DNA of 64,000 nt from Paenibacillus sp. 1011MAR3C5 (GTDB lineage Bacteria; Bacillota; Bacilli; Paenibacillales; Paenibacillaceae). Both the position numbers and the translations under genes were made by a program. The stretch is from NCBI RefSeq assembly GCF_003591485.1, contig NZ_QZCF01000007.1, positions 170,066 to 234,065 of the forward strand, given 5' to 3'. Positions 16,793 through 25,683 of this stretch are shown here, in pieces; position 1 is the first letter of the stretch, and each line of letters begins with the position of its first letter. Below the pieces are notes generated by a model. It saw only the letters and a program-made list of their open reading frames with translations. It was not told the DNA's origin and made no database searches.

Positions 16793-17842
16793 ATGGAAGT
16801 TAAACAATATACAATATCACCAGATACCACAGTTAGAGAAGCTATTAAGAAAATAGATGAAAAGGGAAAAAAAATCATTTTTATTACGGATTCAAGTCTA
16901 ACTTTGCTTGGTGTTTTTTCAGATGGGGATATGCGTAAATATATATTACGTAATGGAGACCTGAATGTTCCTATTAGAGTGGTAATGAATAGAAATCCTA
17001 GAGTATTCAAAAGTATACGGGAAGCTAACAAAATTTCTAAAACAGAAAAACTGGTGGCTTATCCAATTATTGATGAAGATAATAAGTTTATCGATGTGCT
17101 ATTTTGGAATGACGATAAACATCGTACTACGACAGAAACAACATTAGCTGATATTCCAGTTGTTATTATGGCCGGTGGTAAAGGTACTAGACTTTATCCA
17201 TATACTCAAATTCTTCCGAAGCCTTTAATACCAATCGGCGAGTACACCATTTCAGAACGAATCATTAATAATTTTAAGCGTTTTGGTTGCGACTCTTTTT
17301 CTTTTATACTTAATTATAAAGGAAGTATGATTAAGGCTTATTTTAATGACATTAATAAGGACTATAATTTAGACTATTTTGATGAAACAACTTTTCTGGG
17401 AACAGGCGGAGGACTTTACCTTTTAAAGAATAAAATTAACTCAACTTTTTTTCTTTCAAATTGCGATATCATTATTGATGCTGATTACGGCAATATCTAT
17501 AAATTTCATAAGGAACATAAAAATTTAATAACTTTTGTTTGTGCTTTCAAAAACTTCACAATACCCTATGGTGTTGTTAATTTAGATAATTCCGGAAAAA
17601 TACAAAGCTTATTAGAAAAACCATCGTACTCTTATCTTACCAACACAGGATTTTATGTAATCGAACCAGAAGTTATACAAGATTTAAAAGAGAATGAATA
17701 TATAGATTTGCCAGACATTGCTTCGAACTATATTGAACAAGGTAAAAATGTAGGAGTGTATCCTGTCTCTGAGAATGCATGGCTTGACATGGGTCAGTTT
17801 AGCGAAATGCAGGAGATGTTTAAAGCATTAGGGGTCGAATAA
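16793..17842 (+). CDS. ptmE: CBS-domain sugar-1-phosphate guanylyltransferase (PtmE-like)
   Basis: 349 residues. The first 115 are a pair of CBS domains (TISPDTTVREAIKKID, VFSDGDMRKYIL, VVMNRNPRVF). The rest is a nucleotidyltransferase with IMAGGKGTRLYPYTQ, LPKPLIPIGEYT, GTGGGLYLL and SNCDIIIDADY. In Campylobacter, PtmE joins GTP and glucosamine-1-phosphate to start the GDP-linked legionaminic-acid route. The start is the ATG at 16793 after a TTAGGAGG site. Location between legC and legI supports this role. The CBS pair may sense an adenine nucleotide, but nothing in the sequence shows which. Confidence 0.83.
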   Translation: MEVKQYTISPDTTVREAIKKIDEKGKKIIFITDSSLTLLGVFSDGDMRKYILRNGDLNVPIRVVMNRNPRVFKSIREANKISKTEKLVAYPIIDEDNKFIDVLFWNDDKHRTTTETTLADIPVVIMAGGKGTRLYPYTQILPKPLIPIGEYTISERIINNFKRFGCDSFSFILNYKGSMIKAYFNDINKDYNLDYFDETTFLGTGGGLYLLKNKINSTFFLSNCDIIIDADYGNIYKFHKEHKNLITFVCAFKNFTIPYGVVNLDNSGKIQSLLEKPSYSYLTNTGFYVIEPEVIQDLKENEYIDLPDIASNYIEQGKNVGVYPVSENAWLDMGQFSEMQEMFKALGVE

Positions 17843-17891
17843 TGGAGGAAATTATGAATGCATACGGAAACCCTTGCAAGGAGGTTGGGAC

Positions 17892-18896
17892 ATGGAAAAG
17901 CAGGTCTTTATAATCGCTGAGGCTGGCGTTAATCACAATGGCAGTATGGAAGTAGCTAAAAAAATGATTGAAAAAGCAGCAGAAGCCGGAGTAGATGCAA
18001 TTAAGTTTCAAACTTTTGTTTCAAAAAATTTAGTTTCTAAATTTGCAAAAAAAGCTGAATATCAAATGAAAAACATGTCAGATGAATCAAACAGCCAACT
18101 TGATATGCTTAATAAGTTAGAACTAAGTCCATCAGATTTTGCCTATCTCAAAGAATATTGCAAAGAACATAATATAATGTTTTTATCTACTCCTTTTGAT
18201 ATGGAAAGTATTGATGTTCTTAGAGATTTAGATATAAATATGTGGAAAATACCTTCCGGAGAGATTACTAATCTGCCTTATATTATAAAGATTGCAAAAC
18301 TGAACCAACCAATAATAATGTCGACAGGCATGTGTAATATTGAGGATATTGAAAAGACATTACAGGTTATTAGAAAATATAATTCACAGCCCATAACCAT
18401 ACTCCATTGTAATACAGAATATCCAACACCGCTTGAAGACGTTAATTTAAAAGCCATGCTCACATTAAAGAATCTTTTTAATACTGAGGTCGGATATTCA
18501 GACCACACTGTTGGAATAGATGTACCTTTGGCTGCTGTTGCTATGGGAGCATCCATGATTGAAAAACACTTTACCCTTGATAAAAATATGGATGGCCCTG
18601 ATCATTTGGCAAGTTTGGAGCCTGATGAATTAATACAAATGGTTAAGTCTATCAGAAATATTGAAAGAGCAATTGGAGACGGTAAAAAAACGATCTCTCC
18701 ATCAGAACGCAAAAATATTGAAATCGCAAGAAAAAGCATTGTTGCTGCAAGACCAATAAGTAAAGGTGAAATATTTAGTGAACAAAATTTAACAACCAAA
18801 CGCCCAGGCAACGGATTAAGTCCAATGGAATGGTTTAATGTACTTGGTATACCCGCAAAACGAGACTTTACTGAAGATGAGCTTATAGAAATTTGA
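17892..18896 (+). CDS. legI: N-acylneuraminate/legionaminate synthase (NeuB/LegI)
   Basis: Condenses phosphoenolpyruvate with the six-carbon diamino sugar to give the nine-carbon nonulosonate. The 334 residues show the full family pattern: IIAEAGVNHNGSMEVAKK, DAIKFQTF, STPFDMES, IPSGEITNLPYI, STGMCNIEDI, LHCNTEYPTP, GYSDHTVGIDVP, EKHFTLDKNMDGPDH, and a C-terminal SAF/antifreeze-like domain (SIVAARPISKGEI, KRPGNGLSP). I start at ATG 17892 with AAGGAGG seven bases upstream; an in-frame TTG at 17874 has no such site. It is the only intact synthase; another is broken at 14054. Decayed TPP-enzyme sequence begins immediately after its stop. Confidence 0.9.
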   Translation: MEKQVFIIAEAGVNHNGSMEVAKKMIEKAAEAGVDAIKFQTFVSKNLVSKFAKKAEYQMKNMSDESNSQLDMLNKLELSPSDFAYLKEYCKEHNIMFLSTPFDMESIDVLRDLDINMWKIPSGEITNLPYIIKIAKLNQPIIMSTGMCNIEDIEKTLQVIRKYNSQPITILHCNTEYPTPLEDVNLKAMLTLKNLFNTEVGYSDHTVGIDVPLAAVAMGASMIEKHFTLDKNMDGPDHLASLEPDELIQMVKSIRNIERAIGDGKKTISPSERKNIEIARKSIVAARPISKGEIFSEQNLTTKRPGNGLSPMEWFNVLGIPAKRDFTEDELIEI

Positions 18897-19397
18897 ATAG
18901 ATACAACCGTATGGTCTACCAACGTCCCTTTGAGACAATTGGGAGACCAGGATTTTAATATAGTTGATTGTGAGCAGTCAATGACTAAATACGCACATAT
19001 GGTTATGCGCAAGAAATTAAGTATCATTTAGAAAAAGCGTGGTTTCTGTGTCAGAATGGTCGAGGGGGCCCTGTTTGGCTGGATATTCCTCTGGCTGTTC
19101 AGGTAGCGCTGGTTGAATTGAATGATCTGACTGGCTTTGATCTTAGCGGAATGGACAATCATGAATACCCTCAATACGATAAAGCATTAACTAGTACCCT
19201 CATAAGATAAACTTAAGAGCGTAGCTCGACCTGTTATCTTAGCGGGAAGTGGAGTTCGTCTGAGTGGTTCACACTCCGAGTTTCTTGAACTGATCCAGTT
19301 GTCACAGCTTGGAATTCACATGATCTATTATGGGATGAACATCCAGTGTATTGTGGACGACCTGGTACAGTAGGAACTCGTGGCGGGGACTTCAACG
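18897..19397 (+). pseudogene. Decayed TPP-enzyme fragment
   Basis: In shifting frames this stretch matches the middle of the TPP enzyme encoded at 4183-5964. Readable pieces are TNVPLRQLGDQDFNIV, SMTKYAHMVM, YHLEKAWFLCQNGRGGPVWL, DIPLAVQ, RPVILAGSGVRLSGS, HPVYCGRPGTVGTRGGDFN. They correspond to about residues 105-275 of the intact protein. Both ends of the gene are missing and stops interrupt it. It follows legI without a gap and runs straight into a decayed SDR gene. Confidence 0.75.
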
Positions 19398-20316
19398 TAT
19401 GAGAGTGGTCATTACAGGTCCAACAGGAGCAATTGGTATGGATTTGATTAATTATGAATTGACAAGCGCATTGAATTTTTGGCTATCTGCCGCAAAGGAT
19501 CTGCCGGTCTAGTTTTTTACCACAACATTCAATGATCAGTGTCATTGAAGCGGATTTGGCTGAGTATGCTACTCTTAAATTATCTGGACAATATGATGTG
19601 TTCTACCATTTTTCGTGAGCGAGTACAATAGGAGAAAGTCGTAATGATGTGTATACCAAGAATAAAAATGTAACGTATACATTGGACGCGGTACGTTTGG
19701 CTGAGCAGTTAGGCTGTCATACATTTATTGGGGACGGTTCTCAAGCAGAATATGGTCGGTCTGAATAGCCTCTTACATTCGATACACCAACAATCCCTGA
19801 GAATGGATATGGAGCTGCTAAATTATGTGCAGGTCAACTAAGCCGCATTTTGTGCGAGCAATTAAAAATAAAGCAATTTGGACGCGGATTTTAAGTGTGT
19901 ATGGCTTTTTTGATGACGAACGTACTTTGATAACCGGTACAATTAAGAAAATGCTATCACAAGAGACGCTATCCTTTACCCGAGGGGAACAAGTTTGGGA
20001 TTTTTTATACAGTGAAGATGCGGCATATATATTATTAAGGTTAGCTTTTAATGGTAAGCACTTTAAGATTTACTGTATCGGTAGTGGAGAAGGGAGAAAG
20101 TTAAGGGCGTATCTTGAAGAAATGCAGAGTTTCAGATCAAAAACCTGTTTTTGGTGCGATCCCGTATGTGGAGAATCAAGTCATGCATCTGGTAGCGGAT
20201 ATATTCGAGCTTGAACAAGACATTGGAAAGATTGCTTTTACTCCCTTTGCTTTGGGAGTTCAAAAAACAATAGTAGAGGTCATGAAAAGATTTGATACTT
20301 TTAAAAATTCGGTTTG
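19398..20316 (+). pseudogene. Decayed SDR sugar reductase/epimerase
   Basis: The sequence starts MRVVITGPTGAIGMD, a Rossmann motif, then breaks. Later pieces are IEADLAEYATL, NKNVTYTLDAVRLAEQLGCH, GSQAEYGRSE, ENGYGAAKLCAGQLSRI, TRGEQVWDFLYSEDAAYI, KIYCIGSGEGRKLR and ENQVMHLVADIFELEQDIGK. Several frameshifts and a TAG in the middle make it non-functional. It forms a TPP-SDR pair with the fragment before it, echoing the intact pair on the minus strand (4183-6814), but the two SDRs are clearly different subtypes. Confidence 0.75.
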
Positions 20317-20555
20317 ATGTCAGCGTTGGTTTTTGGCGGATTAGTGGATTGACTTTTTAAAGGTATCATTCTTCTCTTCGGAAAGGTGTACTCACTAAAT
20401 TTATTATGTCAAGAATCTGCTTTTCTATATTGTATTGACGGCCTTGGGAATGGTGTACAAGGCAAGGAATTGTTGTGTTCCGCAGGTGGAAATGTAGTTT
20501 CCATAATGAAAAAACTATTGTCAACACTGGCATGTATTCGCTTACAACAAATTGT
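20317..20555. other. Unassigned tail of the glycan island
   Basis: About 240 AT-rich bases between the decayed SDR gene and the cspB promoter. Short readable pieces such as SLRKGVLTKFIM and FRRWKCSFHNEKTIVNTGMY suggest more decayed coding sequence, but I cannot assign a family. The base composition changes to backbone type directly after it. Confidence 0.4.
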
Positions 20556-20585
20556 TTGACAATTCCATGATTTCGGTGGTATAGT
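20556..20585 (+). promoter_or_regulatory. Promoter of the cspB-like gene
   Basis: TTGACA (20556-20561), 18 bases, TATAGT (20580-20585). It leaves an untranslated leader of about 55 bases before the cold-shock gene, shorter than the long leaders of some csp genes. Confidence 0.6.
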
Positions 20586-20647
20586 CAGATTGTGGGCCAG
20601 ACCTTACGACGCCTCACAGTATTTGAAGATGAAGGGAATGTTTGCAC

Positions 20648-20845
20648 ATGCAAGGTAAAGTTAAATGGTTTAACGCAGAGAAGGGTTATGGATTCATCGA
20701 AACTGAGCAAGGCGGCGACGTATTTGTTCATTTCTCCGCAATCCAATCCGAAGGCTTCAAAACACTCGAAGAAGGCCAAGCGGTTGAATTCGACATTGTA
20801 GAAGGCGCACGCGGTCCACAAGCTGCAAACGTAGTCAAACTGTAA
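20648..20845 (+). CDS. cspB: Cold-shock protein (CspB family)
   Basis: A 65-residue OB-fold protein that binds single-stranded RNA and DNA. Both RNP motifs are present: KGYGFIE (RNP1) and VFVHFSAI (RNP2). The end GPQAANVVKL is typical of Bacillales Csp proteins. I start at ATG 20648 (MQGKVKWFN); an in-frame TTG six bases earlier is possible. It has its own promoter and a strong terminator, so it is monocistronic. It marks the boundary between island and backbone. Confidence 0.95.
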   Translation: MQGKVKWFNAEKGYGFIETEQGGDVFVHFSAIQSEGFKTLEEGQAVEFDIVEGARGPQAANVVKL

Positions 20846-20904
20846 TCATCCGGCTATCATTAGCCACTGTATAGATGGTTCAATTGACAGTGCCTATTAC
20901 ACTC

Positions 20905-20934
20905 AAAGCTCCGGGAAACCGGGGCTTTTTTCTG
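20905..20934 (+). terminator. Rho-independent terminator after cspB
   Basis: AAAGCTCCGG, loop GAAA, CCGGGGCTTT, followed by a T-run. Confidence 0.85.
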
Positions 20935-21024
20935 TTTGTGGACGATCTCTATTAACGGCGCACTTCCATATTGACGATATAGGAATGAGAAGTCCGATTG
21001 TGTTCTGAACAGGAGGGTCAAATC

Positions 21025-22089
21025 ATGAAAAAACTGTCATTGGTTATGATCGTTAAAAATGAAGAATCGGTATTGAAAAGATGCCTCGACAGCGTTAAGG
21101 ATATTGTAGATGAGATCGTTATCGTTGATACAGGCTCTACTGACCAAACGATTGAAATGGCTCAAGCATATGGTGCAAGCATATATCATTATGAGTGGAA
21201 CCACCATTTTGCGGATGCGCGCAATTTTGCATTGGAACGTTCTACGGGCGATTGGAACTTGGTACTGGATGCCGATGAATATATAGCGAATGAGTGCGCT
21301 GAGGCGATCCGTGCTTTTCTGGAGCAGGGGGATTCTATTGGAAGAGTGAAACGCATAGATAAGTTTAAAGATAAAGTAGGCGAGGCTTATGCCCAGTGTT
21401 ACATATCTCGGATATTCCCGAAAGGTGTTCGTTATGAGGGCCGGATTCATGAGCAAGCGGTGTCTGATCTCCCGCGCGTGAAGCTGGGCGTCGAGGTTGG
21501 TCATGACGGTTACTATGAAACCTCAAGATCCGATAGGAATATCCCACTGCTCCAGATGGAAATCGATGCGCAACCGGATAACCCATACTATCACTATCAA
21601 ATTGCCAAAGAGTTCAATGGGATTGAAAGCTATGAACAGGCCTATCTACATTTGAAGAAAGCCTATACCGCTCTTACCAAAAAGGAAATGTACTACCCCA
21701 ATACGGTAGTGGATTACTTATATGCGATGATTTCCGCCAAACAATTCGGCAACGGACTTGAAGTGATACAAAATGAGGCAAAGCGACTCCACGATTATCC
21801 AGACTTTCACTTTGTCTGCGGCCAATATTACCTCGAACTCATCCTGAGCGATACAGCCAAGTTTGTTCATCTGCTGCCGCAGATCGAGCAATCCTATCTC
21901 AAATGCTTGGAGCTCGGCGAGACGGACCGTTATGATAGCGTGATAGGAACGGGAAGCTTCTCCGCTCTGCATAATCTGGGCGTTTACTATGAAGTCACGG
22001 GGAATGTGCAGCAGGCGGCTGCCTATTATCGCCAAGCCGCTGCTTATCAATATGCTCCTTCGGAACAAAGGCTGGCTCAGTTAAGTTGA
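21025..22089 (+). CDS. GT2 glycosyltransferase with TPR-like C-terminus
   Basis: 354 residues. The N-terminal 200 form a GT-A family 2 domain: LSLVMIVKNEESVLKRCLDS, IVDTGSTDQTIE and the metal-binding DADEY (DxD). The C-terminal part has helical repeats around NPYYHYQIAKEF, YLHLKKAY and ALHNLGVYYEVTGN, like TPRs that bind a protein acceptor. The start is ATG 21025 with AGGAGG at 21011-21016. This architecture is common among protein O- or S-glycosyltransferases of Firmicutes. Position between the sugar island and hpf suggests flagellin or another surface protein as acceptor, but no acceptor is visible here. Confidence 0.8.
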   Translation: MKKLSLVMIVKNEESVLKRCLDSVKDIVDEIVIVDTGSTDQTIEMAQAYGASIYHYEWNHHFADARNFALERSTGDWNLVLDADEYIANECAEAIRAFLEQGDSIGRVKRIDKFKDKVGEAYAQCYISRIFPKGVRYEGRIHEQAVSDLPRVKLGVEVGHDGYYETSRSDRNIPLLQMEIDAQPDNPYYHYQIAKEFNGIESYEQAYLHLKKAYTALTKKEMYYPNTVVDYLYAMISAKQFGNGLEVIQNEAKRLHDYPDFHFVCGQYYLELILSDTAKFVHLLPQIEQSYLKCLELGETDRYDSVIGTGSFSALHNLGVYYEVTGNVQQAAAYYRQAAAYQYAPSEQRLAQLS

Positions 22090-22132
22090 ATTTGACATTT
22101 TTCTGAAAATTCCAAATACACTAAAAACTCTT

Positions 22133-22161
22133 TTGAATTAGGCTCCTGCATATGCTATAAT
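22133..22161 (+). promoter_or_regulatory. Promoter of hpf
   Basis: TTGAAT (22133-22138), 17 bases, TATAAT (22156-22161), with TG one base before the -10 (extended -10). About 20 bases downstream is the AAAGGAGGA ribosome site of hpf. Confidence 0.7.
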
Positions 22162-22187
22162 AAGAGCATGTAAAGGAGGAGTGCCCC

Positions 22188-22733
22188 ATGAATTACAACA
22201 TTCGAGGTCAACGCTTTCAGGTGACAGAAGCTTTGAGAGATTACGCCGAGAAGAAATTAAGCCGATTGGAGAAGTACTTTGACGCCCCAATCGCCTCCGA
22301 AATCACAGTAACGTTATCCGTGACGAAAGGTCAACACGCGGTAGAGGTTACGATTCCGCTAGTCGGCGTCATGCTCAGAGCCGAGGAGAAGAGTGCAGAT
22401 ATGTACGCTTCGATCGACCTGGTGGTCGATAAGCTGGAGCGGCAGATCCGCAAGCACAAAACAAAAGTCAATCGCAAATTCAGACAGGGCAGCGGAGTGA
22501 GAGCCTTGTTCCGTGAAGAAGGCTCCGCAGTTAGCGTACTTGAGGAAGAGGATGATCTGGAGCTTGTCCGGACCAAGCGGTTTACATTGAAGCCGATGGA
22601 TGTCGAGGAAGCGATTCTCCAGATGAATATGATAGGACATAACTTCTTCGTCTTCGCCAATGCCGACAATAAGGAAGTCAATGTCGTGTACAAGCGCGAT
22701 GACGGAAAGTACGGATTGATCGAGCAGAGCTGA
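22188..22733 (+). CDS. hpf: Ribosome hibernation promoting factor, long form
   Basis: 181 residues. The N-terminal domain (1-100; MNYNIRGQRFQVTEALRDY, SRLEKYFD, HAVEVTIPL) binds the decoding centre of the 30S subunit. A charged linker (about 101-120) leads to the C-terminal dimerisation domain (KRFTLKPMDVEEAILQMN, NADNKEVNVVYKRDDGKYGLI). The long form makes 100S ribosome dimers in stationary phase. It has its own extended -10 promoter and terminator. In many Bacillales it lies between flagellar genes and secA, as it lies next to secA here. Confidence 0.95.
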   Translation: MNYNIRGQRFQVTEALRDYAEKKLSRLEKYFDAPIASEITVTLSVTKGQHAVEVTIPLVGVMLRAEEKSADMYASIDLVVDKLERQIRKHKTKVNRKFRQGSGVRALFREEGSAVSVLEEEDDLELVRTKRFTLKPMDVEEAILQMNMIGHNFFVFANADNKEVNVVYKRDDGKYGLIEQS

Positions 22734-22777
22734 GCTGAGTTCCTTTTACTTATGAACATACTACTTTGAATACCGAC

Positions 22778-22808
22778 AGCCCCGCCCCGAAAAGGAGCGG
22801 GGCTTTTA
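22778..22808 (+). terminator. Terminator after hpf
   Basis: AGCCCCGC and GCGGGGCT form an eight-base stem around CCCGAAAAGGA, followed by TTTTATA. Confidence 0.85.
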
Positions 22809-22819
22809 TATGTTTATCT

Positions 22820-23047
22820 ATGATCCTGGAACTGCCGGAGTTTCTGTTTGTCGGCATTGAGCTGATGGAGCGGAACAACGTCCAGCAAATGAGGGTACCA
22901 AACAATCGAACCTTATGGGCATATTCGAGCCAATAGTATATGACCCCGGAGACGGTCAAGCTGGATATCTATGAACGCGATGTTCACTCATTCGAAAAGG
23001 GTGTTCGTGATGTGCCAGATGCTCTGGCATGGCTTTTTGGGAAATAG
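22820..23047 (+). pseudogene. Possible gene remnant with one internal amber codon
   Basis: From ATG 22820 a frame of 75 codons is open except for TAG at 22934. It reads MILELPEFLFVGIELMERNN and, after the stop, MTPETVKLDIYERDVHSFEK and VPDALAWLFGK. The amino-acid mix looks coding, but I recognise no family and see no ribosome site. It may be a decayed small gene or chance. It fills most of the gap between hpf and the secA promoter. Confidence 0.3.
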
Positions 23048-23083
23048 CTTTCCCGTTCCTCTCGATCGCGTCGCCGGGGTACA

Positions 23084-23112
23084 TTGCGGCAGGGTCTACA
23101 AACTGTTACAAT
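23084..23112 (+). promoter_or_regulatory. Promoter of secA-prfB
   Basis: TTGCGG (23084-23089), 17 bases, TACAAT (23107-23112), with TG one base upstream of the -10. It lies 40 bases before the secA start. Confidence 0.6.
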
Positions 23113-23151
23113 TTAAAACAAATAGACCTACTACCGAAAGAGGGGAAAACC

Positions 23152-25659
23152 ATGCTCGGACTGGTAAAGAAAATATTCGGAGACGCGAATGAACGCGAAG
23201 TCAAACGCATTCAACGTACAGTTGATGAAATCAATAGCATGGAATCAAAGTTCACGGCGCTGACGGATGAGCAGCTGCGCGCGAAGACGGATGAATTCAA
23301 GGCTCGCCTGGAAAAGGGCGAGGAGATTGACGCTCTGCTGCCGGAAGCTTTTGCGACCGTACGGGAAGCATCGAAGCGTACACTTGGCATGCGTCACTTT
23401 GACGTACAGCTGCTCGGCGGCATGGTGCTGCATGAAGGCAAGATTGCCGAGATGAAGACTGGTGAAGGTAAAACGCTCGTAGCGACGCTTCCAGTATACC
23501 TGAACGCTTTGCTTGGCAAAGGCGTGCATGTCGTTACGGTCAACGGATACCTGGCACAGCGCGATAGCGAGATCATGGGCCAGCTGTATAACTTCCTAGG
23601 GATGACGGTTGGCTGCAACTTGCATGGCCTGTCTCACTCGGAGAAGCAAGAAGCTTATGCTTGCGATATCACATACGGTACGAATAACGAGTTTGGATTC
23701 GACTACCTGCGCGATAATATGGTGTTGTACAAAGAGCAAATGGTACAACGTCCTCTTTATTATTCCATTATTGACGAAGTGGACTCCATTCTCGTGGATG
23801 AGGCGCGGACGCCGCTTATTATTTCGGGACAAGCCGCAAAGTCGACAGAGCTGTACCATGCAGCGGATCGTTTCGTAAGCCGTTTGAAGGTTGAAGAAGA
23901 TTTCACGATCGACGTGAAGCTGCGCAATACGATCTTGACGGAATCCGGAGTTGAGAAGGCAGAGCGCGCTTTCGGCATCGAGAACTTGTTTGACCATGCC
24001 AACGTAACGGTCAACCATCATATTCAGCAAGCGCTGAAAGCGAACTTTATTATGAAACGCGACGTCGACTACGTCGTGCAAGAAGACGAAGTCGTTATTG
24101 TTGACGAATTTACGGGACGTCTGATGTCCGGACGCCGTTACAGCGATGGCTTGCATCAAGCGATCGAGGCGAAAGAACAGCTCAAGGTTCAGAATGAAAG
24201 CATGACGCTTGCCACGATCACGTTCCAGAACTACTTCCGTATGTACCGCAAGCTTGCGGGTATGACGGGTACAGCGAAGACGGAGGAAGAAGAGTTCCGC
24301 CGGATTTACGGTCTGGACGTTATCCAGGTGCCGACGAACCGTACCATGATCCGTAAGGATATCCCCGACGTCGTGTACAAATCCGAGAACGGCAAGTTCA
24401 AAGCCGTTGTAGAAGAAATCGTGAAACGCCATGCGAATAAGCAGCCGGTCCTTGTCGGTACGATCTCCATCGAGAACTCCGAGAAGCTGTCCGATATGCT
24501 GAAGCGCAGAGGCGTAACTCATAAAGTCCTCAATGCGAAATTCCATGCTGAAGAGGCGGAGATTATTTCGCGCGCAGGTCAAGCCGGATCCGTCACTATT
24601 GCGACGAACATGGCTGGCCGGGGTACGGATATTTTGCTGGGCGACTCCGTTGGAGAGCTTGGCGGACTTCATATTATCGGTACGGAGCGCCATGAGAGCA
24701 GACGGATCGATAACCAGCTTCGCGGTCGTGCCGGCCGTCAAGGCGATCCGGGCTCCTCGCAGTTCTATTTGTCGCTGGAAGATGAGCTGATGCGCCGTTT
24801 CGGTGCGGAGAATATTATGGCGATGATGGACCGACTCGGTCTGGAGGAAGATCAGCCGATCGAGAGCCGTATGATCTCCAGAGCCGTCGAATCTGCCCAG
24901 AAACGGGTAGAGGGCAGCAACTTCGATACACGGAAGGTCGTCCTGCAATATGATGACGTGATGAACCAGCAGCGCGAGGTTATTTACAAGCAGCGTCGTG
25001 ATATTCTGGAATCAGCGGATATCCGGAGCGAGGTCATGGAGATGATCAAGCCGGTCGTTGAGCGTATTGTGGAAGCACATTGCTCCGAAGATATTCCGGA
25101 GGAGTGGGATCTGCAAGCGATCGTGGATTACGTCCACGCGAATCTGCTTGAGGAAGGCTCTCTGAAGAAGGAAGATATCTGGGGCAAGGAAAAAGAAGAA
25201 ATTAACGAATTCCTGCTGGAGAAGGTCGTCGCGCTATACAACGAGCGTGAGGAAGCGCTTGGTCCTGAGACCATGCGCGAATTCGAGAAGGTTGTCGTGC
25301 TGCGCGCGGTAGACAGCAAGTGGATGGATCATATCGATGCGATGGATCAGCTGCGTCAAGGTATCCATTTGCGGGCATACGGCGGTACCGATCCGCTTCG
25401 CGAATATCAATTCGAAGGCTTCGAGATGTTCAAGGAAATGATCGAGACGATCCAAGAGGAAGTTACGAAATATATTATGAAGGCACGCGTTGAGAGCAAT
25501 CTGGAGCGTCAAGAAGTAGTGAAGGGCCAGACGACATCGACAAGCGGCGGCGGCGAGACACAGGAGAAGCGTCCAGCGAAGCGTGAAGATCGTGCGGGAC
25601 GCAACGATCCTTGTCCTTGCGGCAGCGGCAAGAAGTATAAGCAGTGCCACGGCAAGTAA
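23152..25659 (+). CDS. secA: Preprotein translocase ATPase SecA
   Basis: 835 residues, the normal size for Firmicutes. SecA drives secretory proteins through SecYEG. Visible are the start MLGLVKKIFGD, Walker A in KTGEGKT, the DEAD-like IIDEVDSILVDEARTPLIIS, the second nucleotide-binding region (TNMAGRGTDILLGD, RGRAGRQGDPGSS) and the C-terminal zinc motif NDPCPCGSGKKYKQCHG, which binds SecB or phospholipid. The start ATG 23152 has GAAAGAGGGG just upstream; longer frames upstream lack a site. prfB follows 24 bases after the stop. Confidence 0.98.
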   Translation: MLGLVKKIFGDANEREVKRIQRTVDEINSMESKFTALTDEQLRAKTDEFKARLEKGEEIDALLPEAFATVREASKRTLGMRHFDVQLLGGMVLHEGKIAEMKTGEGKTLVATLPVYLNALLGKGVHVVTVNGYLAQRDSEIMGQLYNFLGMTVGCNLHGLSHSEKQEAYACDITYGTNNEFGFDYLRDNMVLYKEQMVQRPLYYSIIDEVDSILVDEARTPLIISGQAAKSTELYHAADRFVSRLKVEEDFTIDVKLRNTILTESGVEKAERAFGIENLFDHANVTVNHHIQQALKANFIMKRDVDYVVQEDEVVIVDEFTGRLMSGRRYSDGLHQAIEAKEQLKVQNESMTLATITFQNYFRMYRKLAGMTGTAKTEEEEFRRIYGLDVIQVPTNRTMIRKDIPDVVYKSENGKFKAVVEEIVKRHANKQPVLVGTISIENSEKLSDMLKRRGVTHKVLNAKFHAEEAEIISRAGQAGSVTIATNMAGRGTDILLGDSVGELGGLHIIGTERHESRRIDNQLRGRAGRQGDPGSSQFYLSLEDELMRRFGAENIMAMMDRLGLEEDQPIESRMISRAVESAQKRVEGSNFDTRKVVLQYDDVMNQQREVIYKQRRDILESADIRSEVMEMIKPVVERIVEAHCSEDIPEEWDLQAIVDYVHANLLEEGSLKKEDIWGKEKEEINEFLLEKVVALYNEREEALGPETMREFEKVVVLRAVDSKWMDHIDAMDQLRQGIHLRAYGGTDPLREYQFEGFEMFKEMIETIQEEVTKYIMKARVESNLERQEVVKGQTTSTSGGGETQEKRPAKREDRAGRNDPCPCGSGKKYKQCHGK

Positions 25660-25683
25660 TCTAATTTGAGGTGAAGCGAAGCC

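Noticed and set aside
23596..24948. A 450-codon open frame on the minus strand inside secA
   Set aside because: It is the antisense shadow of secA codon usage; the composition (Arg, His and Leu rich) and lack of a ribosome site argue against a gene.
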